DNA of 64,000 nt from Arenimonas soli (GTDB lineage: Bacteria; Pseudomonadota; Gammaproteobacteria; Xanthomonadales; Xanthomonadaceae): the NCBI RefSeq assembly GCF_014643775.1, contig NZ_BMKC01000001.1:620001-684000 (forward strand), written 5' to 3'. The translations under genes and the position numbers were made by a program. Position 1 is the stretch's first letter; each line of letters opens with the position of its first letter. The notes under the pieces were generated by a model, which searched no databases, was not told the DNA's origin, and worked only from the letters and a program-made list of their open reading frames with translations. Below, one piece after another: positions 18,554-26,794 of this stretch.

Positions 18554-18942
18554 GCGGTATCTCCATCGGGGTTAAACAACTCGGGTTGGCGCTGCGGCTT
18601 GCCGCCCTGCGCGCCCTCAGCGGGCGCAGGCGGGGCGATCGCCTCCGCATTGGCGCCACGACCGAGGTCAGACGGCCGGCCGCCACCCGGCGCGCCGCAG
18701 GCGGATGCCTCGCGGCCGAAATTGAGGTAGTCATCCACGCGGGAGTCAGAGGCGACCGGCAGCACCAGGCCGGCGGTGTCCAACACCAGGAGGTCGAGGC
18801 TCTGCCAGTGCGATGCCTGCCGGGGCGAAACATCGCGGCGCTGGGCGTAGGCGTTCAGGGTGATGCCTGGCTCCCTGCGCTGGGAGTGGTCCGGATTCTG
18901 CGGGCCGGCGCCGATTTCAGCCTGTTGAATGCGCCCTTTCAC
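18550..18942 (-). CDS. Small HTH protein, possibly terminase small-subunit-like
   Basis: 130 residues from a GTG at 18942 preceded by AAAGGG at 6 bases; an open frame extends to an ATG at 19059, but those residues look non-coding. A helix-turn-helix-like segment near residue 30 (ITLNAYAQRRDVSPRQASHW), followed by a strand and DDYLNFG, resembles the sNAYAxxRGVS pattern of Nu1-like terminase small subunits and phage regulators. A Pro/Ala-rich tail follows. It is the first gene of the capsid operon and lies just downstream of the repeat array. DNA packaging versus regulation is unresolved. Confidence 0.5.
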   Translation of the reverse strand: MKGRIQQAEIGAGPQNPDHSQRREPGITLNAYAQRRDVSPRQASHWQSLDLLVLDTAGLVLPVASDSRVDDYLNFGREASACGAPGGGRPSDLGRGANAEAIAPPAPAEGAQGGKPQRQPELFNPDGDTA

Positions 18943-19038
18943 CTGTAACCCTTTGATATTAACCAAAAAGGACAGGCTGGAACTGCGCGTGGATTGCGTG
19001 ACCTCCGCCCGCAATGGCCGTCTTGACGGGAGGACCCG

Positions 19039-19060
19039 CGTGGAACGGAGATGTTCCACG
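19039..19060. promoter_or_regulatory. Palindrome, candidate operator
   Basis: CGTGGAAC and GTTCCACG form an 8-bp perfect inverted repeat around a 6-base spacer. It lies about 100 bases upstream of the chosen start of the capsid operon and beside the GAGGTTGGAC repeats. The size suits a dimeric HTH protein. The binding protein is unknown. Confidence 0.45.
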
Positions 19061-19116
19061 AGCCCTGCAGTCGGCTCGCCTTGGTCTGCTTATCCAAGGC
19101 CCGTCCGACCTGTCCG

Positions 19117-19341
19117 GAGGTTGGACGGAGGTTGGACGCGCTAAGAGCCGCATCACTACTGGCCGCGTCCAACCGTCCAACCTTGTCCAACCTGTTTCCG
19201 TATGTATAGAGAACAGAAGGGCTGGAGTGGCAGCTACTCCCGTGTGCGAGAGGCGCGGAGGTTGGACGAGGTTGGACCGCCCGTGCCCCGCCTGCGTTTG
19301 AGGTTGGACCGAGGTTGGACGGAGGTTGGACGAGGTTGGAC
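19117..19341. repeat. Iteron-like array: eight GAGGTTGGAC plus three inverted GTCCAACC
   Basis: Direct copies of the 10-mer begin at 19117, 19128, 19258, 19268, 19300, 19311, 19322 and 19332. Inverted cores GTCCAACC begin at 19167, 19175 and 19185. Many adjacent copies are 10 or 11 bases apart, one helical turn. The array fills most of the 399-base gap between the HTH gene (start 18942) and the winged-helix gene (stop 19342). It looks like a replication origin or a multi-site regulator-binding region. Confidence 0.85.
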
Positions 19342-19836
19342 CTAATCACTACCAGGCCCCCTCGATGGCCGGTAGTACAAGCGAACGCGCTTGCCGCGTC
19401 GAGTGGTCCTGTAGTTGCGCCACCCAAGACCCTGCAGTATTGAGCCGACGCGGGTAGCTTCTTGCCTACCTTGTCGCGATGGCTCGATCTGCAGTGCATA
19501 GGTAAGCACGTCGGCAATGCTGAACTCAAGGGGTTCGCCGTCCTTCCCTCGATCCGCGAGGTTGAATCTCTCGTAGCAGCGATCGCTTGCCCTGCCTTCA
19601 ATCCACTGGCGCACCTGGTCATGCCAGCAGTCTCGGCCTGGCCGTGCGACTTGCTCGCGCTCCGCGTCAGGCGCCAGGCCTGCCCTCGGTGCCGGCGCGC
19701 TCGATCGTGCGTTGCCAGCGAGGTCGAACGGGAGCGCGCCCAGGAAGAGCCGTTGCAGATCATCCATGCGGAGGATCACCACGGTTCCCTGTGCAGGCAG
19801 CGGCAGCTCCAATGGCAACTGCCGCTGGTCAGCCAT
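19342..19836 (-). CDS. Winged-helix protein resembling the C-terminus of VapE/phage primase
   Basis: 164 residues from the ATG at 19836. The last 90 residues (DVLTYALQIEPSRQGRQEATRVGSI and LGWRNYRTTRRGKRVRLYY, in separate segments) match the C-terminal winged-helix of VapE/DUF5906-type primase-helicases found in satellites and prophages. The helicase and primase domains are absent, so it is either a truncation or a stand-alone DNA-binding protein. The N-terminus (QLPLELPLPAQG) is not recognised. It overlaps the AlpA-like gene upstream by 8 bases and ends at the repeat array, which it may bind. Confidence 0.6.
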   Translation of the reverse strand: MADQRQLPLELPLPAQGTVVILRMDDLQRLFLGALPFDLAGNARSSAPAPRAGLAPDAEREQVARPGRDCWHDQVRQWIEGRASDRCYERFNLADRGKDGEPLEFSIADVLTYALQIEPSRQGRQEATRVGSILQGLGWRNYRTTRRGKRVRLYYRPSRGPGSD

Positions 19837-20062
19837 GCGCGGTGTTCGCCTGCTTGGCCAGCGCAACGGGCAGCTGCGCGAGGCTGTCGAGCATGACGAA
19901 TGTCCGGCTGCCGATCTTGAACGTGTTTAGCTTGCCTTCCTTGGCCAGTTGGAAAGCGGTGGTTTTCCCGATGCCGTGCTTAGCGCATGCGAGTACTAGC
20001 GGCGCGTAGGTCGGGACTACACCTGCGCCCTCGGGCGCGTCAATGTCTGCTGCCTTCATCAT
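19829..20062 (-). CDS. AlpA/excisionase-like HTH protein
   Basis: 77 residues (76 if the second ATG at 20059 is used; GGAG is better spaced for it). The segment HGIGKTTAFQLAKEGKLN followed by FKIGSRTFVM is the winged HTH_17 pattern of AlpA regulators and excisionases. In P4-like elements AlpA activates integrase and excision. It lies between the integrase side and the replication-like side of the element. Confidence 0.72.
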   Translation of the reverse strand: MMKAADIDAPEGAGVVPTYAPLVLACAKHGIGKTTAFQLAKEGKLNTFKIGSRTFVMLDSLAQLPVALAKQANTAHG

Positions 20063-20145
20063 CCGCTCCAGCCTTGCGCGAACTCGCGCGGGTTCTGGAA
20101 TGGAATCTAGGTGGCAACTCCCGGCCTGTCTCCCTATTTTTCGCC

Positions 20146-20706
20146 CTATTCTCTAGGGGTCTTAAAGATGGTGAAGAGTCGGAGCATTTGAATCGTGGCC
20201 GCGTCGCCATTCTCAAAGGCTCTTCGCAGGCGTGTAAAGTTCGCCTCGAGCGTTTTTACGCTGACTCGTCGCCGCTTCGCCACGATCTCTAGCCCGGACT
20301 CCTCGCCCTTGACGCCGTAGCGCTTGATGCCCGCGCGCTCCAACTCTTGAACCTCGAAGAAAGCCCCATAGGCATCCAGAAGCTTTCGCTTCGCCTCGCG
20401 TTGCCTGCGAAGTCTGGTTCGGAAGGCGTGATCTAGCGTGTCGGCTTTGAGCGTGAAGTAGTCCTCGGCACTCTCCACGAAGCTGTCCGCAGCCCACGCC
20501 GGCGGCGGGATGCCGGCCGCTAGGCAGAGTGCAACTGCCTCGAACGCGATAGCCCTGCAGCTCTCAGAGGCGCTTGGTCCTGCCTTGGCGGCAGCATCGA
20601 ATCGGGCCTCGAGGTCGGCCAGGAAATTGATCCTGGCCTTTCCCATGCGGACCAGTCCCTCCCCCTGCTCTGCGGCATCGTCACTCGCCTTCAGCTTTCG
20701 AGCCAC
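20146..20706 (-). CDS. Hypothetical protein of the integrated element
   Basis: 186 residues from a GTG at 20706 with an AGGAGG site 7 bases upstream. It is mainly helical and highly charged, with a basic stretch (RLRRQREAKRKLL, about residue 105). No domain recognised. It follows the 88-residue gene by only two bases, so the two are coupled. Possible DNA- or RNA-binding role is inferred only from charge. Confidence 0.65.
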   Translation of the reverse strand: MARKLKASDDAAEQGEGLVRMGKARINFLADLEARFDAAAKAGPSASESCRAIAFEAVALCLAAGIPPPAWAADSFVESAEDYFTLKADTLDHAFRTRLRRQREAKRKLLDAYGAFFEVQELERAGIKRYGVKGEESGLEIVAKRRRVSVKTLEANFTRLRRAFENGDAATIQMLRLFTIFKTPRE

Positions 20707-20708
20707 GG

Positions 20709-20975
20709 CTAGGCCTCCTGGCCAGCTGCCTGGCGCAAGGCCGAGGCGGTCTCAAGTGCGAAGCTGCAGAGGAATAGGGTGTCGGCATCAAGCCCGTTAT
20801 TCCCAACGCCCATGTGCAGCAGCCTCCGCACTGAGCCTTCCAGGCAGCTGGCCTTGCGCTCCGCAAAATCGACGTCGAGCCCGGCCCGAACTTCCATCAG
20901 GAATTCGTCTTCAACGGGCAAATCGTCGAAGCCGACGGCGGTGGTGAGCTTGGCGGTAGAATTGTTGGTATCCAT
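20709..20975 (-). CDS. Small acidic hypothetical protein
   Basis: 88 residues starting MDTNNSTAKL, with AGGAGA well placed upstream. Acidic N-terminal half (FDDLPVEDEFLMEVRAGLD) and a helical C-terminus. No family recognised. It lies 66 bases downstream of the position expected for an integrase-operon promoter region and just after the integrase stop (21042). Possibly a regulator or an anti-host protein; no evidence for either. Confidence 0.6.
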   Translation of the reverse strand: MDTNNSTAKLTTAVGFDDLPVEDEFLMEVRAGLDVDFAERKASCLEGSVRRLLHMGVGNNGLDADTLFLCSFALETASALRQAAGQEA

Positions 20976-21041
20976 GATCGTTCTCCTATTGAACGGTTGT
21001 GGAGGCCGGCCCAGGTGGTGCAATCACCTGGGCCGGCCGCT

Positions 21042-22277
21042 TTACCGGCGGGTGCCGGTTTTCTTGCGGAAGGGAAGTACTTCGCCTCCCGCTTTGATCT
21101 TGTCCAGGTAGTCGGCCCAGGCCTGCATCATCTTGCGGCGCTGGTCCAGGTAGTGCGCCTTGTTGTAGGTGCCGCGGATTTCGTCCGGGTCGCCGTGCGC
21201 AAGCTGCCGCTCGATCCAGTCGGCCTCCCACCCCTGATCGTTCAGCGCCGTGCTTACCAGGTGGCGGAAGCCGTGCGCGGTTTGCTTGCCGCCGTAGCCC
21301 ATCACCTTGAGCGCGGAATTGATCGCGCCATCGCTCATGGGTTGGCGCGGGTCGTTTCGGCCGATGAAGACGTACTCATAGCTGCCGCTGAGCTTGTGCA
21401 GGTCCTTGAGCAGGGCGACGGCCTGGCGCGGGAGCGGCGTCAGGTGCGAGTAGCCGCGCTTCATGCCGGCGCGGCCACGAGGGATCGTCCACAAAGCGTT
21501 GTCGAGGTCGAGCTCCGACCAGCGCAGGGTGCGCGTGACGCCTGGGCGGTTCGCCGTCCAGATGGCCAGCCAGGTGGCGCCCTTGGTCAAGGGAGAGCCC
21601 TGGTATTCGTCCAGGGCGCGCAGGAAGCCAGGTAGCTCGTCCAGGGTCAGGTGCGCATGGTTCTCGCTGGGCGGCGCGTAGGTGGCCACGGAGCCCAGCT
21701 TTTCGGCCGGGTTGGCATCGGCCAAGCCCTTGGCGATCGCATAGTCGAAGATCGCGCTAAGCCATTGCCGCGTCTTCTTGGCCACGTTGAAAGCCTTGCG
21801 CGCCTCGATCTTCTCGACCACAAAGCCGAGCTCGAGCGGCGTGATGTTGGCCAGCGGCCGCTTGCCGAGCGGGGGCAGCAAATCCTTGTCCAGGTACTGC
21901 CGCACCTTTTCCAAGGTGGCTGGCTTCCATCGCGGCGTGTTGTGCTCGACCCAGCGGGCCGCGGCGTCGCCAAAGGTGCGGGCCACGGACAGGCGTAGGG
22001 CCAGCTTGTTTTGCCGCTTGTGCTCGGAAGGGTCGATGCCGTTGAGCAGCTGACTCTTGGCCGCTGCAGCTTTCGCCCGCGCCTCCGCAATGCTCACCAG
22101 GGGATAGACGCCTATCGAGTAGGTCTTGGGCTTGCCGCCGTAGCGGTAGCGCAGCTGCCAGTACTTCGCGCCTGCAGGTGTCACGGCCAGCGTCAGGCCT
22201 TCGCCGGCGGACAAGCGATAGAGCTTGTCGCGGGGCGCTGCGGTCCGTGCCTCGGTGTCGGTCAGCCTGGCGGCCAT
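21042..22277 (-). CDS. Tyrosine integrase (P4/DUF4102 type)
   Basis: 411 residues. The N-terminal DUF4102 arm-binding domain is residues 1-90 (YRYGGKPKTYSIGVYPLVS). A SAM-like core-binding domain covers about 100-190. The catalytic domain has Arg244 (TANRPG), His335 and Arg338 (HGFRH), His361 and the nucleophile Tyr371 (GTYNKA). This family integrates at tRNA 3' ends, fitting its position 173 bases from the tRNA-Leu attachment site. The frame is intact, so the element may still be mobile. Confidence 0.95.
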   Translation of the reverse strand: MAARLTDTEARTAAPRDKLYRLSAGEGLTLAVTPAGAKYWQLRYRYGGKPKTYSIGVYPLVSIAEARAKAAAAKSQLLNGIDPSEHKRQNKLALRLSVARTFGDAAARWVEHNTPRWKPATLEKVRQYLDKDLLPPLGKRPLANITPLELGFVVEKIEARKAFNVAKKTRQWLSAIFDYAIAKGLADANPAEKLGSVATYAPPSENHAHLTLDELPGFLRALDEYQGSPLTKGATWLAIWTANRPGVTRTLRWSELDLDNALWTIPRGRAGMKRGYSHLTPLPRQAVALLKDLHKLSGSYEYVFIGRNDPRQPMSDGAINSALKVMGYGGKQTAHGFRHLVSTALNDQGWEADWIERQLAHGDPDEIRGTYNKAHYLDQRRKMMQAWADYLDKIKAGGEVLPFRKKTGTRR

Positions 22278-22381
22278 CGGCGCCCCAATTGGACTCGAAT
22301 TAACTTACCAGCGTTTCTACCCCTAATTCGGGCCGACTGCAAGCGTCCCGGGGCGAACTGGGACGAACGCGAAAGCAACAA

Positions 22382-22405
22382 AAAACCCCGCCGTAGCGGG
22401 GTTTT
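22382..22405 (-). terminator. Terminator at the right end of the element, reading leftward from tRNA-Leu
   Basis: A 10-bp perfect stem AAAACCCCGC / GCGGGGTTTT with a CGTA loop, followed on the minus strand by a T-run. It lies 45 bases past the tRNA-Leu 3' end, inside the element, and replaces the chromosomal terminator now found at 11740-11769. Confidence 0.85.
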
Positions 22406-22449
22406 AGTGAACTTCGGCGGCCTTGTACGAACTGCCGCGAACTATCCGA

Positions 22450-22534
<85 letters not shown>

Positions 22535-22662
22535 AGGTGTCTTGGCGCAGCGCGACAAGAGCCGCGTAATTTAAGGCCAGGTCCTGGCTTTGTCAACGGC
22601 TCCGGGGCCAGCCCGGGCCGCCGTGACGCCGGCAGTCAGGGGCCCCGGTGTACCATGGCCGA

Positions 22663-25161
22663 ATGACAAAAGCCCCAAAGAGCAAGAAAAAGACACCGGG
22701 CGCCACGCTCCCGCCCTGGATGCCCGATTCGATGCGTGAACAGGCGCCTGCGAAAGGCAAGCCCGAAGCCGCCAAACGTGCCCGTAAACCCCGCGCGGAA
22801 ACCGCTGCGGCGGCGCCAAAGCCGCCTCGCGGCGGCAAGTCCGGCGGTACCGCAAAACCAGGCCGGTCCGGTCCGCCCTCGACGGCTGCCGGCAAGCCCC
22901 GCCGCGGCAACGACCGCCGCCCGGGCCAGGCCGCCGGCGGCCATCCCGCGGGCCTGAAGGACCCGATGGCCGCGCGCGAAGCCGCCCGCTATGAAAACCC
23001 CATCGCCAGCCGCGAGGCCATCGCCAACCTGCTGCAGGACAGCCCCGGCCCGCTGACCGCCGAAGAAGTCGGCGAGGCCCTGGACCTGCTGGCCGAAGAC
23101 CGCTTCGATGCCCTGTCGCGCCGGCTGGGCGCGATGGTCCGCGACGGCCAGCTGCTGCGCAATCGCCGCGGTGGCTACGCCGTGGCCCAGAAGCTCGACC
23201 TGGTGGCCGGCACGGTCATCGCCAACCCCGACGGCTTCGGTTTCCTGAAGTGCGACGACGGCGGCGAAGACCTGTTCCTGCCCCCGGGCGAGCTGCGCAA
23301 GGCGCTGCATGGAGACCGCGTGCTGGCCAGCATCGCCGGCGTCGACCGCCGCGGCCGCCGCGAAGGCGCCATCGTCGAAGTACTCGAACACCGCCTGACC
23401 CGCCTGACCGGACGCTACAGCGAACGCGCGCGCATCGGCATGGTGGTCCCCGACGACCGCCGCGTGCTGACCGAAGTGCTGATCCCGCCGGAAGACAACA
23501 ACGGCGCCCGCGAAGGCCAGCTGGTGGTGGTCGAGATCACCCAGCCGCCCGAGAAGGGCCGTCCGCCGGTCGGCCGCATCCTGCTGGTCCTGGGCGACCG
23601 CCTGACCCCGTCGCTGGTGGTCCAGGCCGCCATCCACGGCCACGACCTGCCGCATGAGTTCCCGCGCGAAGCGCTGGCCGAAGCCGCCGAGGTGCCGCTG
23701 GACGTGCCGGCCGCCGAAGCCAGCCGCCGCGTCGACCTGCGCAAGCTGCCCCTGGTCACCATCGACGGCGAGGATGCCAAGGATTTCGACGACGCCGTCT
23801 GGTGCGAGCCCAATGCCGAAGGCTTCCGCCTGATCGTCGCCATCGCCGACGTTTCGCACTACGTGCGCCCGGGCACCGCGCTCGACGAGGAGGCCGTGAA
23901 GCGCGCCACGTCGGTGTATTTCCCCGGCTTCGTGGTGCCGATGCTGCCCGAGACCCTGTCCAACGGCATCTGTTCGCTGATGCCCAAGGTCGAACGCCTG
24001 TGTTTCGCCTGCGACATGCAGGTGGATTTCGACGGCAACGTCGTGCGCTCGAAGTTCTACGAGGCGATCATGCGTTCGCACGCGCGCCTGACCTACACCC
24101 AGGTCTGGAAGGCCGTGGGCGAGGGCGACACCGACGCCGGCAAGGAAGCCATCGCCCAGGTCGGTTCGCTGATGCCCCAGCTCCAGCGCCTGCACCAGCT
24201 GTACAAGGTGCTTTCGAAGGCGCGCTCGCGCCGCGGCGCCATCGAGTTCGAGTCCTCGGAAGTCCGCTTCGTGCTCGACAACGACGGCGAAGTCATCCAG
24301 GCCGGCATGCTCGAGCGCAACGACGCGCACAAGCTGATCGAAGAATGCATGATCGCCGCGAACGTCGAAGCCGGGCGTTTCGTCACCGCCAAGCAGGTGC
24401 CGGCGCCGTTCCGCGTGCACCCGCGGCCGCCCGAGGCCAAGTACGCCGACCTTTTGGAGTACCTGTCCGAGTTCGGCCTGAGCCTGCCGCCCTGGAACAA
24501 GGTGCAGCCGCGCGACTTCACGCAGTTGCTGCGCAAGATCCGCGTTCGCCCCGACGCCGCCCTGCTTGAAACCGTGCTGCTGCGTTCGCAGTCCATGGCC
24601 GTGTACCAGACCGAGAACCTGGGCCACTTCGGCCTGGCGCTGGACGCCTATTCGCACTTCACTTCGCCGATCCGGCGTTATCCGGACCTGCTGCTGCACC
24701 GGGCCATCAAGCACCTGCTCGAAAGCGGCGGCCCGGACGGCTTCCGTTATTCGGCCAAGGAAATGGCGTCGCTGTCGGTGCACTGCTCCGAACGCGAACG
24801 CCGCGCCGACGAAGTCGAGCGCGAGGTGGACGAACGTTACCGCAGCGCCTGGATGGAAAAACACGTCGGCGACGAGTTCGACGGCGTGGTCAGCGGCGTC
24901 ACCAACTTCGGCCTGTTCGTCGAACTGGCCGGCTCCAAGGTCAATGGCCTGGTGCACGTGACCCAGCTGCCGCACGATTATTTCCACTTCGACCCGCTGC
25001 GGCGCAGCCTGTCCGGTGAACGCACCGGCCTGCGCTTCCGCCTGGGCGACCCGGTGCGGGTGCTGGTGCTCAAGGCCAGCGTCGAGGACAAGCGCATTGA
25101 TTTCAGGCTGGTGGTGCCGGAAGGCGCGCCAAAGAAAAAGAAGAAGGCCGGCTCGCACTGA
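22663..25161 (+). CDS. rnr: Ribonuclease R
   Basis: 832 residues. A 3'-5' exoribonuclease of the RNB family that degrades structured RNA and takes part in rRNA quality control. Order: a basic, Lys/Arg/Ala-rich N-terminal extension (about 1-110), an HTH segment, cold-shock domains, the RNB catalytic domain with DGEDAKDFDDAVW, and an S1 domain (GDEFDGVVSGVTNFGLFVEL) with a Lys-rich tail. The start at 22663 gives MTKAPKSKKK; a GTG at 22648 is less likely. The long basic extension is more pronounced than in E. coli. It is followed 22 bases later by rlmB. Confidence 0.96.
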   Translation: MTKAPKSKKKTPGATLPPWMPDSMREQAPAKGKPEAAKRARKPRAETAAAAPKPPRGGKSGGTAKPGRSGPPSTAAGKPRRGNDRRPGQAAGGHPAGLKDPMAAREAARYENPIASREAIANLLQDSPGPLTAEEVGEALDLLAEDRFDALSRRLGAMVRDGQLLRNRRGGYAVAQKLDLVAGTVIANPDGFGFLKCDDGGEDLFLPPGELRKALHGDRVLASIAGVDRRGRREGAIVEVLEHRLTRLTGRYSERARIGMVVPDDRRVLTEVLIPPEDNNGAREGQLVVVEITQPPEKGRPPVGRILLVLGDRLTPSLVVQAAIHGHDLPHEFPREALAEAAEVPLDVPAAEASRRVDLRKLPLVTIDGEDAKDFDDAVWCEPNAEGFRLIVAIADVSHYVRPGTALDEEAVKRATSVYFPGFVVPMLPETLSNGICSLMPKVERLCFACDMQVDFDGNVVRSKFYEAIMRSHARLTYTQVWKAVGEGDTDAGKEAIAQVGSLMPQLQRLHQLYKVLSKARSRRGAIEFESSEVRFVLDNDGEVIQAGMLERNDAHKLIEECMIAANVEAGRFVTAKQVPAPFRVHPRPPEAKYADLLEYLSEFGLSLPPWNKVQPRDFTQLLRKIRVRPDAALLETVLLRSQSMAVYQTENLGHFGLALDAYSHFTSPIRRYPDLLLHRAIKHLLESGGPDGFRYSAKEMASLSVHCSERERRADEVEREVDERYRSAWMEKHVGDEFDGVVSGVTNFGLFVELAGSKVNGLVHVTQLPHDYFHFDPLRRSLSGERTGLRFRLGDPVRVLVLKASVEDKRIDFRLVVPEGAPKKKKKAGSH

Positions 25162-25183
25162 GCCTGCCGAGGAAAGAACGGAC

Positions 25184-25939
25184 ATGAGCACCAGGAAGGA
25201 CAACTGGGTCGCCGGCATCAATGCCGTGGCCTCGGCGCTGGAACACGACCTCGAGCACGTGCGCGAGGTCCTGCTCGAGGCCGGCAGCAAGAACCCGCGC
25301 ATCACCGAAATCGAGGAAACGGCCCGCCGCCGCGACGTCCCGGTGCGCCGGGTGGCGCTGCAGTCGCTCGAAGGCATCGCCGGCGGCCTGCGCCACCAGG
25401 GCGCGGTGGCCCGCTACGAAGCGGCCAAGGCCACCGACGAAAAGGAACTGCCCGGCCTGGTCGAAGCCGCCGCCGGCAAGGCGCTGGTGCTGGTGCTCGA
25501 CGGCGTTCAGGACCCGCACAACCTCGGCGCCTGCCTGCGCAGTGCCGCGGCCGCGGGGGTCACCGCGGTGGTGATCCCCAAGGACAAGGCCGCACCGGTG
25601 AACGCCACCGTGCGCAAGACCTCGGCCGGCGCCGCCGACCGCATCCCGGTGGTCAGCGTCACCAACCTGGCGCGCACCATGCGGGCGCTGCAGGAAATGG
25701 GCGTCTGGCTTTATGGCCTCGACGGCGAAGCCAAGGCGACGATCCACGCCACCGACTTCACCGGCAACATCGGACTGGTGATGGGCGGCGAAGGCGAAGG
25801 CATGCGCCGGCTTACCCGCGAAACCTGCGACGGCCTGGTGCGCATCCCGATGCCGGGTGAAATGGAAAGCCTGAACGTCTCGGTCGCCACCGGCGTGGCG
25901 CTGTTCGAAGTCGTTCGCCAACGGGGAGTCCAGCAATGA
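25184..25939 (+). CDS. rlmB: 23S rRNA (guanosine-2'-O-)-methyltransferase RlmB
   Basis: 251 residues. A SpoU/TrmH-family enzyme that methylates the 2'-O of G2251 in 23S rRNA. The N-terminal substrate-binding domain contains WVAGINAVASAL. The knotted SPOUT domain has the motifs LDGVQDPHNLGACLRSA, GLVMGGEGEGM and the C-terminal IPMPGEMESLNVSVA. An AGGAAAG site lies upstream. It is paired with rnr as in E. coli, and its stop overlaps the next gene by 4 bases. Confidence 0.97.
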   Translation: MSTRKDNWVAGINAVASALEHDLEHVREVLLEAGSKNPRITEIEETARRRDVPVRRVALQSLEGIAGGLRHQGAVARYEAAKATDEKELPGLVEAAAGKALVLVLDGVQDPHNLGACLRSAAAAGVTAVVIPKDKAAPVNATVRKTSAGAADRIPVVSVTNLARTMRALQEMGVWLYGLDGEAKATIHATDFTGNIGLVMGGEGEGMRRLTRETCDGLVRIPMPGEMESLNVSVATGVALFEVVRQRGVQQ

Positions 25940-26235
25940 GCCTGCAGTGGTATGACTTCGTGGGACTGGCCGGCGTGGCCTTTGTGCTGGGCGCGTTCTT
26001 CCTGCTCCAGGCCGGCAAGCTCAAAGGCGATTCGCTGGGCTACCAGCTGGCCAACCTGTTCGGCGCGATCTTCATCCTGATCTCGATCTTCGCGGCAGGT
26101 CCGGATTTCCGCGACGTCATCTCCGCCACCATCATGCAGCTGGCGTGGATTGTCATCAGCCTCTACGGGCTGTGGCGGGGCCTGCGGGCCCGGTTCTCGC
26201 GAAGGCCCCAGGCTGGCGCGTCCGGCCCGGACTGA
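25936..26235 (+). CDS. Small membrane protein (CBU_0592-like)
   Basis: 99 residues with three hydrophobic helices (about 7-27, 38-56 and 64-84) and a basic C-terminus. The composition and length match the CBU_0592-like family of unknown function. The ATG overlaps the rlmB stop (ATGA), so translation is coupled. No catalytic motif visible. Confidence 0.75.
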   Translation: MSLQWYDFVGLAGVAFVLGAFFLLQAGKLKGDSLGYQLANLFGAIFILISIFAAGPDFRDVISATIMQLAWIVISLYGLWRGLRARFSRRPQAGASGPD

Positions 26236-26303
26236 GACGTCTTCCTCTTTTCGGGAGCGCCGGACCTTGTTACCTTCGGGCCGGACATCCGGGGGGATCC
26301 GAA

Positions 26304-26774
26304 ATGAACAAACTCACTTGGTCCGCGTTGGCGGTGCTTGGCGCTGTGCTGGCGTCGTCCGCGTCGGCGCAGTATGGCGGCGGCTGGGGCGAGGACGATG
26401 AAAGCACGACGTCCGCCGAGCCAGCGGTCATCGAACTGCGGGTATGCAATCGCAGCGGCAAGGACGCTCTCGTGGCCATATCCTACGTTCCCGTTGACCA
26501 GACCCGGTTTTACAACCGTGGCTGGTTCCGGGTGAACGATGGCGAATGCAAGAACCTGGTCGAAACCTCCAACGCCAATTTCTACTTCTATGCCGACGTA
26601 GTGGGAAGCGACCGCCGCTGGGCGGGTAACCACACGCTGTGCGTGGAGTACCCGGGGCCCTACAACTTCTATTCGGGCAGCTCCGACTACTGCGCGGAGC
26701 ACCAGGAGGTGCGCAAGTTCGTGGCCGCCAGCACGCAGGAACCCGGCACCTACACCTGGAACCTCGATCCCTGA
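26304..26774 (+). CDS. Exported DUF1036 protein
   Basis: 156 residues. Signal peptide of about 22 residues (cleavage after ASA). The mature domain fits DUF1036: IELRVCNRSGKDALVAISYV, then a GWFRVNDGECKNL motif, and further cysteines near the end (TLCVEY, SDYCAEH) that could pair in the periplasm. DUF1036 proteins have no proven function. The gene follows the small membrane protein by 68 bases and converges on cysK. Confidence 0.8.
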   Translation: MNKLTWSALAVLGAVLASSASAQYGGGWGEDDESTTSAEPAVIELRVCNRSGKDALVAISYVPVDQTRFYNRGWFRVNDGECKNLVETSNANFYFYADVVGSDRRWAGNHTLCVEYPGPYNFYSGSSDYCAEHQEVRKFVAASTQEPGTYTWNLDP

Positions 26775-26794
26775 GCCGCCGGCCCGGCGGGTGA

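Noticed and set aside
19117-19341. Possible CRISPR array in the GAGGTTGGAC repeats
   Set aside because: Units are 10 bases with irregular gaps and inverted copies; no cas genes.
22636-25377. 913-residue frame opposite rnr
   Set aside because: Antisense shadow of RNase R, no domain.
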